Part shown: piece after piece, positions 1 through 10,961 of the stretch
Layout of the letters: each line of letters begins with the position of its first letter
Numbering within the stretch: the stretch's first letter is position 1
Assembly: GCA_048499455.1 (NCBI GenBank)
Contig: JASNZV010000028.1
Span: 1 to 64,000 of the forward strand
DNA: 64,000 nucleotides
Reading direction: 5' to 3'
From: CFX5 sp023384495
GTDB taxonomy: Bacteria > Chloroflexota > Anaerolineae > Caldilineales > Caldilineaceae
The notes under the pieces: generated by a model
The model's input: the letters and a program-made list of their open reading frames with translations, nothing else
Told to the model about the DNA's origin: nothing
Database searches by the model: none
Program-made: the position numbers and the translations under genes

Positions 1-39
1 TCACATAAAGTTGCAAAAGTAGCATAAAGGTAGCATGCC

Positions 40-642
40 GTGCGCGCAGTCATCTTTGATTTAGGGCGAGTTCTGATCGATTACGACCACGACGCTTCAC
101 TCGACGCTCTGGCCGCGCTCGGCCAGGTCACGCCCGCCGAAATTCGGGCGCTCTTCCAGGCCATTGCCGGCGCCACGGGCATCGGCGAGCTTGACGCCGA
201 ACAGATACACCGCTACTTTGTGGAGCAGGCCGGCCTTCCCGACGATTTTGGCCGCTTTGTGGCGGCGTTTGGGGCCGGCCTTACCCGCAACGAAGCAGCG
301 CTGGCCTATGCGGTGGAGCTGCAACAGCGCCCCGGCGTCACGGTGGGGGTGATCAGCAACACCAATCAGGCGCACATCCTTTGGCTCGACGCCCACTTGC
401 CCGAGCTCACCCATCTCGATCTGGTGATGATGAGCAGCGAAGTCGGCATGGCCAAGCCCGACCCCGCGATCTATGAATTGGCGCTGGAGTTGCTCAATCT
501 CCCTGCCGGCCAGGCCATTTTTGTTGACGATTTGTCGCCCAATGTGGTTGCAGCGCAGGGGTTGGGGATGGCCGGCATCGTCCATACAAGTTGGGAAACG
601 ACCCGACCCGCGCTGGAAGCATGGCTTGTCCAGCCCGTGTGA
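40..642 (+). CDS. HAD-superfamily phosphatase, YihX-like
   Basis: Predicted haloacid-dehalogenase-fold hydrolase of 200 residues acting on a small phosphorylated metabolite, probably a sugar phosphate. Motif I is FDLG with the candidate nucleophile Asp7; the second Asp of the usual DxD is Gly, as in E. coli YihX (glucose-1-phosphate phosphatase), and the SNTN motif II (106-109) also resembles YihX. Lys139 in KPDP is motif III and Asp163/Asp164 are motif IV. The start is a GTG. It opens a same-strand run in which the next genes follow after 22, 20, 63 and 23 bp, so co-transcription with the fructokinase and galT is likely and fits sugar-phosphate metabolism. The substrate is inferred. Confidence 0.85.
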   Translation: MRAVIFDLGRVLIDYDHDASLDALAALGQVTPAEIRALFQAIAGATGIGELDAEQIHRYFVEQAGLPDDFGRFVAAFGAGLTRNEAALAYAVELQQRPGVTVGVISNTNQAHILWLDAHLPELTHLDLVMMSSEVGMAKPDPAIYELALELLNLPAGQAIFVDDLSPNVVAAQGLGMAGIVHTSWETTRPALEAWLVQPV

Positions 643-664
643 CGCAAGCCATCACCCATCACTC

Positions 665-1516
665 ATGTCTGTCGACCATTCGCCCCGCCCCGCATCCGGT
701 GCGCTGACCAAGACCGGCGGCTTCTTGAGCGGTTTTTCGCACACGCTGCAACCCTACATCGGTTGCCGCTTTGGGTGTGCGTATTGCTACGTCAAAGGGT
801 TGAACGTGCATCGCTTTCACCAGCCGCCCTTGGCTTGGGGCGATTATGTCCACCCCCGCATTGGGATCGCTGAACAGTTGCGCAAAGAGCTGGCGCGGCT
901 GGCCCAAAAGGGCGCGCTCGATGAACTCGCCGTCTTCATGTCCAGCGCCACCGACCCTTATCAGGGGTTGGAACGACAGTGGCGGCTCAGCCGGGCCTGT
1001 CTCGACGTATTCGCCGATTATCCGCCGCGGCTGCTGGTGGTGCAGACCCGCTCGCCCCTGGTGGTCGATGACATCGAGGGCCTGCGCCGGCTCGGCGACC
1101 GCTGCTGGCTCAGCGTCACTGTGGAGACTGACCGAGACGATGTGCGCCGGGCGCTGACGCCGCGCTGCCCTGCCATCCCCCAACGGTTCGATCTTCTCAG
1201 ACAAGCGCGTGATGCGGCCCTCAATGTGCAGATCGCGGTCAGCCCTTGTCTTCCCTACAGCAATGTGGCGGACTTTGGGCAGCGTCTGCTCGACCATGCG
1301 CAGCGGGTCATTGTGGACACCTACGTGAGCGGCGACGGCCTTGGGGGTAAGCGCACGGCGGCCACAGATGTAGGCGCCTTGTATGAGGCGCAAGGATGGG
1401 GCGACTGGCGGGCCGAAACCGAGGCGCAAGCGCTCTTCAACTGGCTCTATGCCCAGCGCGGCGACCAGATCGGCTGGTCGCAAGCCGGGTTTGTGGCGTT
1501 GACCCAATCGACGTGA
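665..1516 (+). CDS. SPL-like radical SAM protein (Rv2578c type)
   Basis: Radical SAM protein of 283 residues. Near the N-terminus Cys34, Cys38 and Cys41 form the CxxxCxxC that binds the 4Fe-4S cluster. The following segments (MSSATDPYQ and the VQTRSPLV stretch) are typical of proteins annotated as SPL-family or DNA repair photolyase-like radical SAM enzymes. The reading frame is open further upstream, but it overlaps the previous gene there; the ATG at 665 begins just before a conserved-looking N-terminus and 22 bp after the HAD gene. The reaction is unknown: spore photoproduct lyase activity should not be assumed, because many family members occur in non-sporulating bacteria. Confidence 0.82.
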   Translation: MSVDHSPRPASGALTKTGGFLSGFSHTLQPYIGCRFGCAYCYVKGLNVHRFHQPPLAWGDYVHPRIGIAEQLRKELARLAQKGALDELAVFMSSATDPYQGLERQWRLSRACLDVFADYPPRLLVVQTRSPLVVDDIEGLRRLGDRCWLSVTVETDRDDVRRALTPRCPAIPQRFDLLRQARDAALNVQIAVSPCLPYSNVADFGQRLLDHAQRVIVDTYVSGDGLGGKRTAATDVGALYEAQGWGDWRAETEAQALFNWLYAQRGDQIGWSQAGFVALTQST

Positions 1517-1536
1517 ATCCCTACAAGGAGCAGAGT

Positions 1537-2430
1537 ATGAAACGCTATGGCGGCATCGAGGCAGGCGGCACCAAGTTCGTCTGCGCAGTCGGATCAGGGC
1601 CAGATAACATCCACGCTGAGGCGCGTTTCCCCACCACGACACCGGAAGAAACCATTAGCCAGGCGATTGCCTTTTTGCGCGAGGAGCACCGTCGGGCGCC
1701 ATTGACTGCGGTGGGCGTCGCCTCCTTTGGCCCGCTGGATCCAGAACCCGGCTCGCCTACGTTTGGCTATATTACCACCACACCGAAACCACACTGGGGG
1801 CAAACCAACCTGGTCGGCCCGCTGCGCCAGGCATTGGGGCTGCCCGTGGGCTTCGACACCGATGTCAACGGCGCCGCATTGGGGGAGCACCGTTGGGGCG
1901 CCGCACAAGGGCTGGACACCTTTGTCTATCTCACCATCGGCACGGGGCTGGGGGGTGGCGGCATGGTCAACGGCAAGCTGATCCATGGCCTGCTGCACCC
2001 GGAAATGGGTCACATGCTTGTGCCCCACAACTGGGACGCCGACCCCTATCCAGGCTACTGTCCCTATCACGGCGACTGTTGGGAGGGATTGGCGGCGGGC
2101 CCAGCGCTCGAGGGGCGCTGGAAGACCCGCGCAGAAAACCTGCCCCCGACGCACCCAGCTTGGGAACTGGAAGCACACTATTTGGCGCTGGGCCTGATGA
2201 GCATCATCTGTATTCTATCGCCGCAGCGGATCATCCTGGGCGGCGGCGTCATGGAGCAGCGGCAGCTCTTCCCGCTCGTCCACAATCAGGTCTACACCCT
2301 GCTCAATGGCTATATCCAGGCCCCCCAGATTCTTGAAAACATGGACCACTACATCGCGCCGCCGGCGCTGGGGAGCCGAGCCGGCGTGCTGGGCGCAATC
2401 GCCCTGGGCATGGCGGTTGTAGGCGAGTGA
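1537..2430 (+). CDS. ROK-family fructokinase-type sugar kinase
   Basis: ATP-dependent hexose kinase of 297 residues. The N-terminal phosphate-binding loop is GIEAGGTKF (6-14), the catalytic Asp is Asp109 in DTDVNGAALGE, and IGTGLGGG (134-141) is the second nucleotide-binding loop. His159, Cys175, His178 and Cys181 make the zinc site that is diagnostic of ROK kinases. The spacing PYHGDCWEGLAAGPA matches the bacterial fructokinase subgroup (ScrK/GmuE-like), so fructose is the likeliest substrate, although mannose is possible. The ATG at 1537 is preceded by AAGGAG at 1525-1530. It lies in the same operon as galT. Confidence 0.88.
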   Translation: MKRYGGIEAGGTKFVCAVGSGPDNIHAEARFPTTTPEETISQAIAFLREEHRRAPLTAVGVASFGPLDPEPGSPTFGYITTTPKPHWGQTNLVGPLRQALGLPVGFDTDVNGAALGEHRWGAAQGLDTFVYLTIGTGLGGGGMVNGKLIHGLLHPEMGHMLVPHNWDADPYPGYCPYHGDCWEGLAAGPALEGRWKTRAENLPPTHPAWELEAHYLALGLMSIICILSPQRIILGGGVMEQRQLFPLVHNQVYTLLNGYIQAPQILENMDHYIAPPALGSRAGVLGAIALGMAVVGE

Positions 2431-2493
2431 TTGGCATGGTAAAATGAACAACGGTGTGCCGGAGAAGGAGTGCTTGCTTCAGGAGCCAGGCCT

Positions 2494-3132
2494 ATGACAA
2501 TCGTTGCCGAACCTCGTGCCGGTGATGCCGGGGCAACAGAAATAACAGAAGCGGCGAACGGCTATGTGCGGATAGCGCTCGATAAGTTCTTGGCGCTGCC
2601 CAAAGGCCCGCCCTATTATGAATTCGAGGAAGGAATCTTGATTCCGATGCCAAGACCTCATGCGCGCCATCAGTTGATCGTGGCGGCGCTGATTGCGGTT
2701 ATCTGGCCGCATACTATGCAGCGAAGACTTGGTCGCATCTGGCCCGAAATCGAAGTAGTGCTGCCGGGCCGAAGGCGCGTCTATGTTCCAGACCTGGTTT
2801 ACCTGACGACCGCGCATCTGGGTCGCGTGCAGGCGGATGGCAGGCTGCATGGCGCGCCCGACCTTGTCGCCGCGATCCTGTCGCCGTCCACTCGTATGCG
2901 CGATCGGTCGACCAAACTGCAAGCCTACCATCAAGCCGGCGCGCGCTGGTACTGGCTGATTGAGCCCGAAGATTTGACCATCGAGGAATTGGAGTGGACC
3001 GAACGGGGCTATTTGGTGGCGCAGACGGTGGCGCCCGGCCAGCTGTTTACGCCAGCGATCTTTCCCGACCTCGCCCTCGACCTGCCCACGTTGATTGGTG
3101 AGCCGGTAAAGGTTGAGGCAGCGGACGAATAG
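2494..3132 (+). CDS. Uma2-family (DUF820) protein, catalytic Glu missing
   Basis: Uma2 proteins have a restriction-endonuclease-like PD-(D/E)xK fold and are abundant in Cyanobacteria and Chloroflexota; their cellular role is not established. This copy (212 residues) has the family hallmarks: the PD at 99-100, the APDLVAAILSPST block (121-133), then D137, K141 and the YHQAGARWYW segment. The position normally occupied by the acidic residue just before ILSPS is Ala127, so nuclease activity may be lost. The ATG at 2494 has AGGAG at 2481-2485; a GTG at 2470 would add 8 residues. It sits between the fructokinase and galT with no obvious functional link. Confidence 0.85.
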   Translation: MTIVAEPRAGDAGATEITEAANGYVRIALDKFLALPKGPPYYEFEEGILIPMPRPHARHQLIVAALIAVIWPHTMQRRLGRIWPEIEVVLPGRRRVYVPDLVYLTTAHLGRVQADGRLHGAPDLVAAILSPSTRMRDRSTKLQAYHQAGARWYWLIEPEDLTIEELEWTERGYLVAQTVAPGQLFTPAIFPDLALDLPTLIGEPVKVEAADE

Positions 3133-3155
3133 ACGATCCAGAGGGCGCCATCTGC

Positions 3156-4204
3156 ATGAATGAACAAGCGGGTTTGCCACAGTTTGACCCCACCGAACAT
3201 CCCCATCGCCGCCGCAATTTGTTGACGGGCGAATGGGTATTGGTCTCCCCCCATCGCACCAAACGCCCCTGGCAGGGCCAGGTGGAACGCCTCCCCGCCG
3301 ACGAGCGCCCTGCATATGACCCAAGTTGCTATCTCTGCCCTGGCAACGAGCGGGCCGGCGGTGTACGCAACCCTGCTTACACCACCACATTCGTCTTCGA
3401 CAACGACTTTGCCGCCCTACTGCCCGACGGCCCCCGGCAGGATGTCAGCCGGGGCGAGTTTTTCCAGGCCCAAGCGGAAACCGGCGTCTGCCGCGTCATC
3501 TGTTTTAGCCCGCGCCATGATCTGACGCTGCCCGAAATGAGCAACCCAGAAATTCGCCGCGTGGTGGATGTCTGGGCCGAACAGGTGACGGAGCTGGGGC
3601 GCCGGCCCGAGATCAACTATGTGCAGCTATTCGAGAACAAGGGCGCGGCCATGGGCAGCTCAAACCCACATCCCCACGGCCAACTGTGGGCCAGCCATCG
3701 CGTGCCGCAAGAGCCCGCCAAGGAGGATGTCCGGCAGCGTGACTACTATGCCCGCACCGGGTCTCCTCTGCTCGTCGACTACCTGGCTGCGGAGGCCAAG
3801 GCGCGCCAACGGGTTGTGGTCGCCAACGGGCATTGGGTGGCGCTTGTGCCCTATTGGGCAGTGTGGCCGTTTGAGATTCTGTTGCTGCCGCGCCGCCATG
3901 TAACGCAGTTGCCCGACCTCACCGCAACCGAACGGGACGCCCTGGCGCAAACGCTCAAGCAGTTGCTCACCCGCTACGATAACCTGTTCGAGACCAGCTT
4001 TCCCTATTCGATGGGCTGGCATGGCCAACCGACCGATGGGCAGACCCATCCGCACTGGCAGTTGCACGCCCACTTCTATCCACCGCTCTTGCGTTCCGCC
4101 ACGGTCAAGAAGTTTATGGTGGGCTACGAGATGCTCGCCAACCCACAACGCGACATTACGCCGGAGCAGGCCGCCGAGCGACTGCGCCAGACAAGTGACG
4201 AACA

Positions 4205-4229
<25 letters not shown>
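3156..4229 (+). CDS. galT: Galactose-1-phosphate uridylyltransferase
   Basis: Leloir-pathway enzyme (357 residues) that exchanges UMP between UDP-glucose and galactose-1-phosphate. The HPHGQ active-site motif is at 172-176, where the second His is the uridylylated nucleophile. Cys58 and Cys61 (CYLC) correspond to the zinc ligands, and a second His-rich stretch (THPHWQLHAHFYPP) lies in the C-terminal half. Length is normal for the family. galE and galK are not in the window; the upstream sugar kinase is a ROK type, not GalK. The 3' end overlaps the end of the convergent ettA gene by 25 bp, so no terminator fits between them. Confidence 0.95.
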
Positions 4230-5884
<1,655 letters not shown>

Positions 5885-6199
5885 TATCATCCTTTTTTAC
5901 TACACGAATTTAATCTCGCTTTGCATTGTTTGACCCGACGCCGCAGGCGCGCGCCGGACCCTTGAAGCGTCACACATTTCTGCGACATCTTCTGCTGGCA
6001 AAGAACACCCGAAACGGCGAAGTTTGCGTATCCAAAACGTCACAGTTCCGTCACATGATCTGAAAGGAATTTGTAAACAAAATACGCAACTTTACCGATG
6101 TATTTTGTCGTCTCTAGTGTAGCATGGGCAGAGATTCGATGCACAATAGCAGGCCGGCTAAATGAAGACCAGGCCCGAAGTTCAGGGGTGGCAGTTCCA
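5885..6199. other. Divergent intergenic region, ettA / GNAT gene
   Basis: No gene is seen in this 315-bp stretch, which must hold the promoters of both flanking genes. The right half (about 6040-6115) is AT-richer than its surroundings and contains the small dyad TTTGT-AA-ACAAA at 6070-6081 and two GTCACA repeats. No -35/-10 pair with good spacing could be assigned confidently. Confidence 0.6.
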
Positions 6200-6676
6200 A
6201 TGACCTACGAATGGCGATTTCAAGCATATCTGATCAGTACAGACCGGCAGCGCGTCGATCTCTCCGTGGTGCATCAGTTCCTGTCTGAAGAGTCGTACTG
6301 GGCCAAAGGGCGCCCCTACGAGGTCACATGCAAGGCGCTCGACCACTCACTCTGTTTTGGCCTCTATGACCCGAATGGCGCACAAGCGGGTTTTGCCCGC
6401 GCAATCACCGACTACGCCACGTTTGCCTATATTGCCGACCTTTTTGTGCTGACCCCGCATCGCGGGCGTGGTCTGGGCAAATGGCTGGTGAAGACCATCA
6501 TCGACCACCCCGAACTCCAAATGGTTGCAAAATTCCGCCTCCGCACGCGCGACGCCCATGGGCTCTATACCCAGTTTGGCTTCACCAGGTTGACCCGCGC
6601 CGAGGAACACATGGTGTTGTCGCGCCTCGCCGTTGACCCTGCCGACGAATATTCATACGCGGATAGCCAGCCCTAA
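6200..6676 (+). CDS. GNAT-family N-acetyltransferase
   Basis: Acetyltransferase of 158 residues using acetyl-CoA; the acceptor is unknown. The core is the strand IADLFVLTPHRGRGLGKWLV, whose RGRGLG is the acetyl-CoA pyrophosphate-binding loop (motif A, Q/RxxGxG/A). It is followed by the RTRDAHGLYTQFGF segment typical of the C-terminal arm. The upstream open frame to 6098 lacks family similarity, so ATG 6200 is preferred. It is followed after 153 bp by a secreted-protein gene with its own ribosome binding site, so it may be a single-gene unit. Confidence 0.87.
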   Translation: MTYEWRFQAYLISTDRQRVDLSVVHQFLSEESYWAKGRPYEVTCKALDHSLCFGLYDPNGAQAGFARAITDYATFAYIADLFVLTPHRGRGLGKWLVKTIIDHPELQMVAKFRLRTRDAHGLYTQFGFTRLTRAEEHMVLSRLAVDPADEYSYADSQP

Positions 6677-6829
6677 ATCGACAAAGCTGAATCATCCCCT
6701 GTGGCCACCCAGCATACGCTGTGTGATCAGCGCTGCCTGGCAAGAACAATTGTCATTTTTTCAGACATCAGCTACACTATGGTGGTAAATAAGATGTCCT
6801 CCCTCCCTCCAGCGCAGAAGGAGCACCGT

Positions 6830-8656
6830 ATGAACCGCCGAATGCTTGGTCTTGCCATAATTTCGTTTTATCTCATGCTGGCGATGGCTGCGCTCCAGAT
6901 GCCTGTTGACGCCGCGCCGGCAACGCAGTTGATTAGTGACCCGGAGCCAAGTCCCGACGAAGCGGCCCCGCTTGCCCAGCCAATCTCGGTCTCCGTCCGC
7001 CACCAAATTCCCATAACCCTGACCATTTCGCTTCCTCAAGCGCGCAGCGACGCGCTGACTACCGCGCTCACCGAAACCCTGGCGCTGACGTTGAGCGATG
7101 CGCTGACCGAAGCACGCCCCGCCGGGCAGACAGATTCACTGACCGATACCATAACCTCCACGCTGACCTTACCGCCAGATGAGTTGCCCGTTGAATTGCC
7201 CGTAGAATTGTCGGAAACCGGTGCGGACACAAGCGCAACCGACGACGCAACGCCGATTACGGCCACCGTGCCGCTCACGCTCGATGTGGACCTCCAGTTT
7301 GCCCTGACCCAGACGCTGACCTCCACGGTGGCGGCGTCGGTGACCCTCACCTTTCCCGATGGATTTACTTTGACGCTGCCGGTCTCGTTTACCCTCGGTT
7401 CGCCCCTTACGGCAACGGTGGTGACGACGGCGTTGACGCCGCTGCCCGAAAGCATCGCCGCGCCAACACCGACAGAAACCCCTGAACCCGAATCGTTGGA
7501 GCCCACCGCACCGCTCACCCCAACCACGGGGTTGACCGAGACGGCCCCCCTCACAGCAACCGTCACCCCAACGGCCGCGCTCGCCGACGCTTTGCCGCCG
7601 CTCACCAGTTCGGTCAACATTACGGCCAACCTGCGCGGCGGGCCTGGCACCGACTTTCCCGTGGTGGGGCAGGGGGGCCTGGGTCAGCCTGTGGCCGTGA
7701 TGGGCGTTAGCGCCGATGGGGGCTGGTATCTGCTGAGCATTGGGGCCTGGATCGCCAATACGTTGGTCGACAATGCGCCGGCCAACCCGCCTGTTGCCAC
7801 CGAACCGCTGATCGCTTCGGTACAGGCGACCGCCACCGCGGTGGCCGAGGCCAATATCCCGGCGACGCCCGCGCCGCCGCCCGCGATCCTGCTGCCCACG
7901 CCGACGCCCACCCCGCCACCCGCCGACCAGCCCACCGCCGCCCCTTCGGTGACGGTCAACGCCAATTTGCGCAGCGGCCCCGGGCTCGAGTTCCCGCAGA
8001 TCGGCGGCACGATTGCGGGGCAGACGATCAACATCGTCGCGCGTGACGATGCGGGGGAGTGGTTCCTGCTCGACAATGGCGGCTGGGTGGCGGCCTTCCT
8101 GGTGGCCAACGCGCCGGATGTCGCTTCGGTGCCTGTCTTTGACCCCAACGCCCCCGCGCCCGCAGCGCCGGAGGCAGCCCCAGAGACGGCGCCCATCACA
8201 GAAACCGCGCCGATTACTACACCAACCACGGTCACCCCAACAACGGCTGCACCCGTGACGCTTGGTGTGCTGGACAATCTCTACATCGTCGACGCTACTG
8301 AGTTGATCGCCCGCTACGAACGTTCGTTGGCCGAGATCGACCGCCTCGTCACCCAGGCCGGGCAGAATGAATCGTTGCTGGAAGACGCCCAGTGGATTCA
8401 GTCGATGACAACGGCGATTGCGCTCGTGCGCGCCACCGATACGCGTGTGCGTACGTTGCAGCCTTCGCCCCTGCTTGCCGAAGCCCATGCCGACCTGGTG
8501 CGCGCTGCGGATGCCTACGCCGAGGCAATTTCGCTCCTCACCGAAGGGATAGACCAGCGCAGCCCAGACCGCTTTGACGCAGCCTTTGCCCAGATCACGC
8601 TGGGCGATGCGGCGCTCGATAGCGCAAGCGGACGCATCCAGACCCTCACCCAGTAG
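6830..8656 (+). CDS. Secreted protein with two SH3b domains and low-complexity linkers
   Basis: Exported protein of 608 residues. A signal peptide with hydrophobic core (MLGLAIISFYLMLAMAAL) ends near DAAPA, about residue 26. A long Thr/Leu/Pro-rich region follows, then two bacterial SH3 (SH3b) repeats around 260-310 and 370-420; each has the ANLRxGPG turn and a GW near its end. After another PT-rich linker comes a roughly 120-residue helical C-terminal domain with no recognised family. SH3b repeats usually bind cell-wall peptides, so a surface or wall-associated role is inferred. AAGGAG at 6818-6823 sets the ATG at 6830. A strong hairpin follows the stop codon. Confidence 0.8.
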   Translation: MNRRMLGLAIISFYLMLAMAALQMPVDAAPATQLISDPEPSPDEAAPLAQPISVSVRHQIPITLTISLPQARSDALTTALTETLALTLSDALTEARPAGQTDSLTDTITSTLTLPPDELPVELPVELSETGADTSATDDATPITATVPLTLDVDLQFALTQTLTSTVAASVTLTFPDGFTLTLPVSFTLGSPLTATVVTTALTPLPESIAAPTPTETPEPESLEPTAPLTPTTGLTETAPLTATVTPTAALADALPPLTSSVNITANLRGGPGTDFPVVGQGGLGQPVAVMGVSADGGWYLLSIGAWIANTLVDNAPANPPVATEPLIASVQATATAVAEANIPATPAPPPAILLPTPTPTPPPADQPTAAPSVTVNANLRSGPGLEFPQIGGTIAGQTINIVARDDAGEWFLLDNGGWVAAFLVANAPDVASVPVFDPNAPAPAAPEAAPETAPITETAPITTPTTVTPTTAAPVTLGVLDNLYIVDATELIARYERSLAEIDRLVTQAGQNESLLEDAQWIQSMTTAIALVRATDTRVRTLQPSPLLAEAHADLVRAADAYAEAISLLTEGIDQRSPDRFDAAFAQITLGDAALDSASGRIQTLTQ

Positions 8657-8686
8657 GGCGAATCCGCACCCGGACAATAGACAAGA

Positions 8687-8722
8687 CAGGCGGCGACCGG
8701 CTAGTCCCCCGGTCGCCGCCTG
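8687..8722. terminator. Bidirectional terminator hairpin
   Basis: A perfect 14-bp stem, CAGGCGGCGACCGG (8687-8700) with CCGGTCGCCGCCTG (8709-8722), has an 8-nt loop. It lies exactly between the convergent ends of the SH3b gene (8656) and the MFS gene (8727). No long U-tract follows, so termination strength rests on the GC-rich stem. Confidence 0.8.
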
Positions 8723-8726
8723 TTCG

Positions 8727-9965
8727 TTACGCTTCGGCCTCGACAAACGCGCCCTCTTCTGGCTCGCGCACCCACCCCCATACCTGGACTATACTCACTG
8801 CCATGACCACGGCAGAGACCGGCGCCAGGCCCCACACCCCCCATTGGGCATAGGCAAGCGGGCCGGTGAAGCCTGCCAGCGCCGCGCCGACGATGCTCAG
8901 CGCCGCAGAGAGCGAGACCACCTTGCCACGCTGGGTTGGCACTTGCTCGCTCACCAGCGACATGTGGCTCACGGTGGCAAACTCAAAGAAGAAACGGCCC
9001 AGCGCCAGCGCCCCCACCGTCCAAACCAGTGTCTGCGCCAGCCAGGGCAACAAACCGAAGAGCACCACACAGCCAGCCAACCCGGCGATCACGCTGCGTC
9101 GCTTGCCCATCCCGTCGGTGATCACGCTCACGAGCACGCTGCCGCAGAGATCGGTGCAGCCAAAAATCAACGCCACCACCCCCAGTTGCCCCGCATTGAG
9201 TCCATAGACATCAGCCAGCCAGGCGCCATAGGCCGTGAAAAGGTGGAGCACGCCAAAGCTGATCAGCGCGCCCGAGAGAATGGCGTTCCACGATGATACG
9301 CGATTCGTCGCCAGTGCAAAATAGTGGATGACGCGCATCCCCCAAAGCGGCGTCGGGTGTGGCCCTGCGCTGAAGGCGGCGCGGGGCGTGGCCGGCAACG
9401 CGCCAAAGATGGCCCACGTCACCATCAACGCCGCGGCCAGCACAAAAAAAGGCGCCCGCCACCCCACGCGATCGATTAGGAACCCCATCAGCGACAGGCC
9501 AAGGATGCCCGAGAGCGCCCAAGAGTATTCCAAAATGCCAAAGCCGCGCGCCCGCTGGGCGTAGGGCAACTGAAAACTCAAATAGGCGCGCAAGGTGGGC
9601 ACAAAGCTATAAAAGCCAAGCCCAAGCAGCAACATTCCCACAAAGGCGGGCCAAAACCCGTTGCTGCTCCCCACCAGCAGCAGACCAGCCACGCCGATCA
9701 GCAGTTCGGCGCGCATGGCCCCGCGGTAGCCCCAGCGGTCGGCTGCGCTACCAAAGAGCGGCGCAAAGATGCCCATCAGGCTGCGCAGACCTACCAATCG
9801 CCCCAGGGTGACCGTGTCCATGTGGAGGCCGGCGGCCATGACGCCAAGAAAGGGGAAAAAGAGCTGATTGGCCGTATTGACCAGCAGCCGCGTCAACACA
9901 CTCAACGTCATTAGCGCCGGCAGCGAGGCCAGCCGTCGGCGCAGCGCGCCTGAGTCTATGATCAT
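8727..9965 (-). CDS. MFS transporter
   Basis: Major facilitator superfamily permease (412 residues) with about 12 hydrophobic segments. The loop GSAADRWGYRGAM between TM2 and TM3 is the MFS motif A (GxxxDRxGRR-like). The substrate cannot be told. It is a clear paralogue of the MFS gene at 50374-51627: both share TLGRLxG in TM2, the RARGxGILEYSWALSGI stretch and GWRAPF before TM6. The ATG at 9965 is used; a TTG at 9992 would start 4 bp after the menA stop and is possible. It is the last gene of a four-gene minus-strand run. Confidence 0.85.
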   Translation of the reverse strand: MIIDSGALRRRLASLPALMTLSVLTRLLVNTANQLFFPFLGVMAAGLHMDTVTLGRLVGLRSLMGIFAPLFGSAADRWGYRGAMRAELLIGVAGLLLVGSSNGFWPAFVGMLLLGLGFYSFVPTLRAYLSFQLPYAQRARGFGILEYSWALSGILGLSLMGFLIDRVGWRAPFFVLAAALMVTWAIFGALPATPRAAFSAGPHPTPLWGMRVIHYFALATNRVSSWNAILSGALISFGVLHLFTAYGAWLADVYGLNAGQLGVVALIFGCTDLCGSVLVSVITDGMGKRRSVIAGLAGCVVLFGLLPWLAQTLVWTVGALALGRFFFEFATVSHMSLVSEQVPTQRGKVVSLSAALSIVGAALAGFTGPLAYAQWGVWGLAPVSAVVMAVSIVQVWGWVREPEEGAFVEAEA

Positions 9966-9996
9966 GGAAGATCCAAGGTTGTACCCTGACAACGCG

Positions 9997-10911
9997 CTAC
10001 AACAACAGCCCGATTGCCAGGAGGAGAGAAAAAAGCAGGCTGAGCCGCGCCGCGCCGGCTAGCGTGGCGTTGAAGGTTGGCCCGTCGATAGCCTGCGCCA
10101 GCGTCTGTTGCAACCGCCACGCAAGCGGAATGGTCACCCACGGCAGCAGCACCCAGACTGCCCGCCCCGCGCCGAGCCACAACAGCAGCGGGACAAAATA
10201 GCCGCCGGCCAGCAGGGCGCGATATTCCAGCAGCGTGGCGCGTCGTCCCAAAATGACCGCCAGGGTGCGCTTGTTGGCCCTGCGGTCGGTGTCGATGTCG
10301 CGCAGGTTATTGACGACGAGGATGGCGGTGATGAGGAGGCCAGGCGCCACCGCGGCTAGCAACACCGCCGGCGTCACCGTCAACGCCTGGACATAATAGG
10401 TTCCGCAGACGGCCACCAGCCCGAAAAAGAGAAAGACAAAGAGGTCGCCCAGCCCGTGGTAGCCAAAGGGAAAAGGGCCACCCGTGTAGGCCAGCGCCGC
10501 CACGATGGAGGCGGCGCCCACAGCCAGGATCGGCCAGCCGCCCATGCGGATGAGGTAGAGCCCGATCAGCGCGGTCAGCCCAAAGACCACCCCCATCCCG
10601 GCGCGCATCCCCGCCGGTGAGATGAGGCCGGCGGCTGTCACGCGCGTCGGGCCCAACCGGTCGGCCAGGTCGGCGCCACGGAAAAAGTCAAAATAATCAT
10701 TGGCCAGGTTGCTGCCGACCTGCAACAGCAATGCGCCGACCAACGCCGCCAGCGCCGGGCCTGCCGCAAAGCGACCGTCGCTGTAGGCCAGCGCTGCGCC
10801 GACCAGCACCGGCCCCACTGCGGCGGGCAATGTCTTGGGCCGCGCCGCCAACAGCCAAGCGCGGAACGGAGGGATCGGAGTGGTGGGCATGGTTGGTTCT
10901 GAGTGGCGCAT
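9997..10911 (-). CDS. menA: 1,4-dihydroxy-2-naphthoate polyprenyltransferase
   Basis: UbiA-superfamily membrane prenyltransferase that attaches the isoprenoid tail in menaquinone synthesis. The first aspartate-rich site is NDYFDFFRGAD (71-81) and the second is the NNLRDIDTDRRANKRTLA segment, whose form is characteristic of MenA rather than UbiA. Eight to nine hydrophobic segments are visible. Length (about 304 residues) is typical. ATG 10911 and ATG 10890 are both possible; neither has a clear ribosome binding site. No other men gene is in the window. It implies menaquinone-based respiration. Confidence 0.9.
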   Translation of the reverse strand: MRHSEPTMPTTPIPPFRAWLLAARPKTLPAAVGPVLVGAALAYSDGRFAAGPALAALVGALLLQVGSNLANDYFDFFRGADLADRLGPTRVTAAGLISPAGMRAGMGVVFGLTALIGLYLIRMGGWPILAVGAASIVAALAYTGGPFPFGYHGLGDLFVFLFFGLVAVCGTYYVQALTVTPAVLLAAVAPGLLITAILVVNNLRDIDTDRRANKRTLAVILGRRATLLEYRALLAGGYFVPLLLWLGAGRAVWVLLPWVTIPLAWRLQQTLAQAIDGPTFNATLAGAARLSLLFSLLLAIGLLL

Positions 10912-10961
10912 GGTATAGGTGATGCGTGATGAATGATGAGTAATGGGTGACAAAGTCGGGT

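Noticed and set aside
7169..8746. Long open frame (525 codons) antisense to the SH3b gene
   Set aside because: It mirrors the codon bias of the PT-rich gene and has low-complexity Arg/Gly protein with no start signal.
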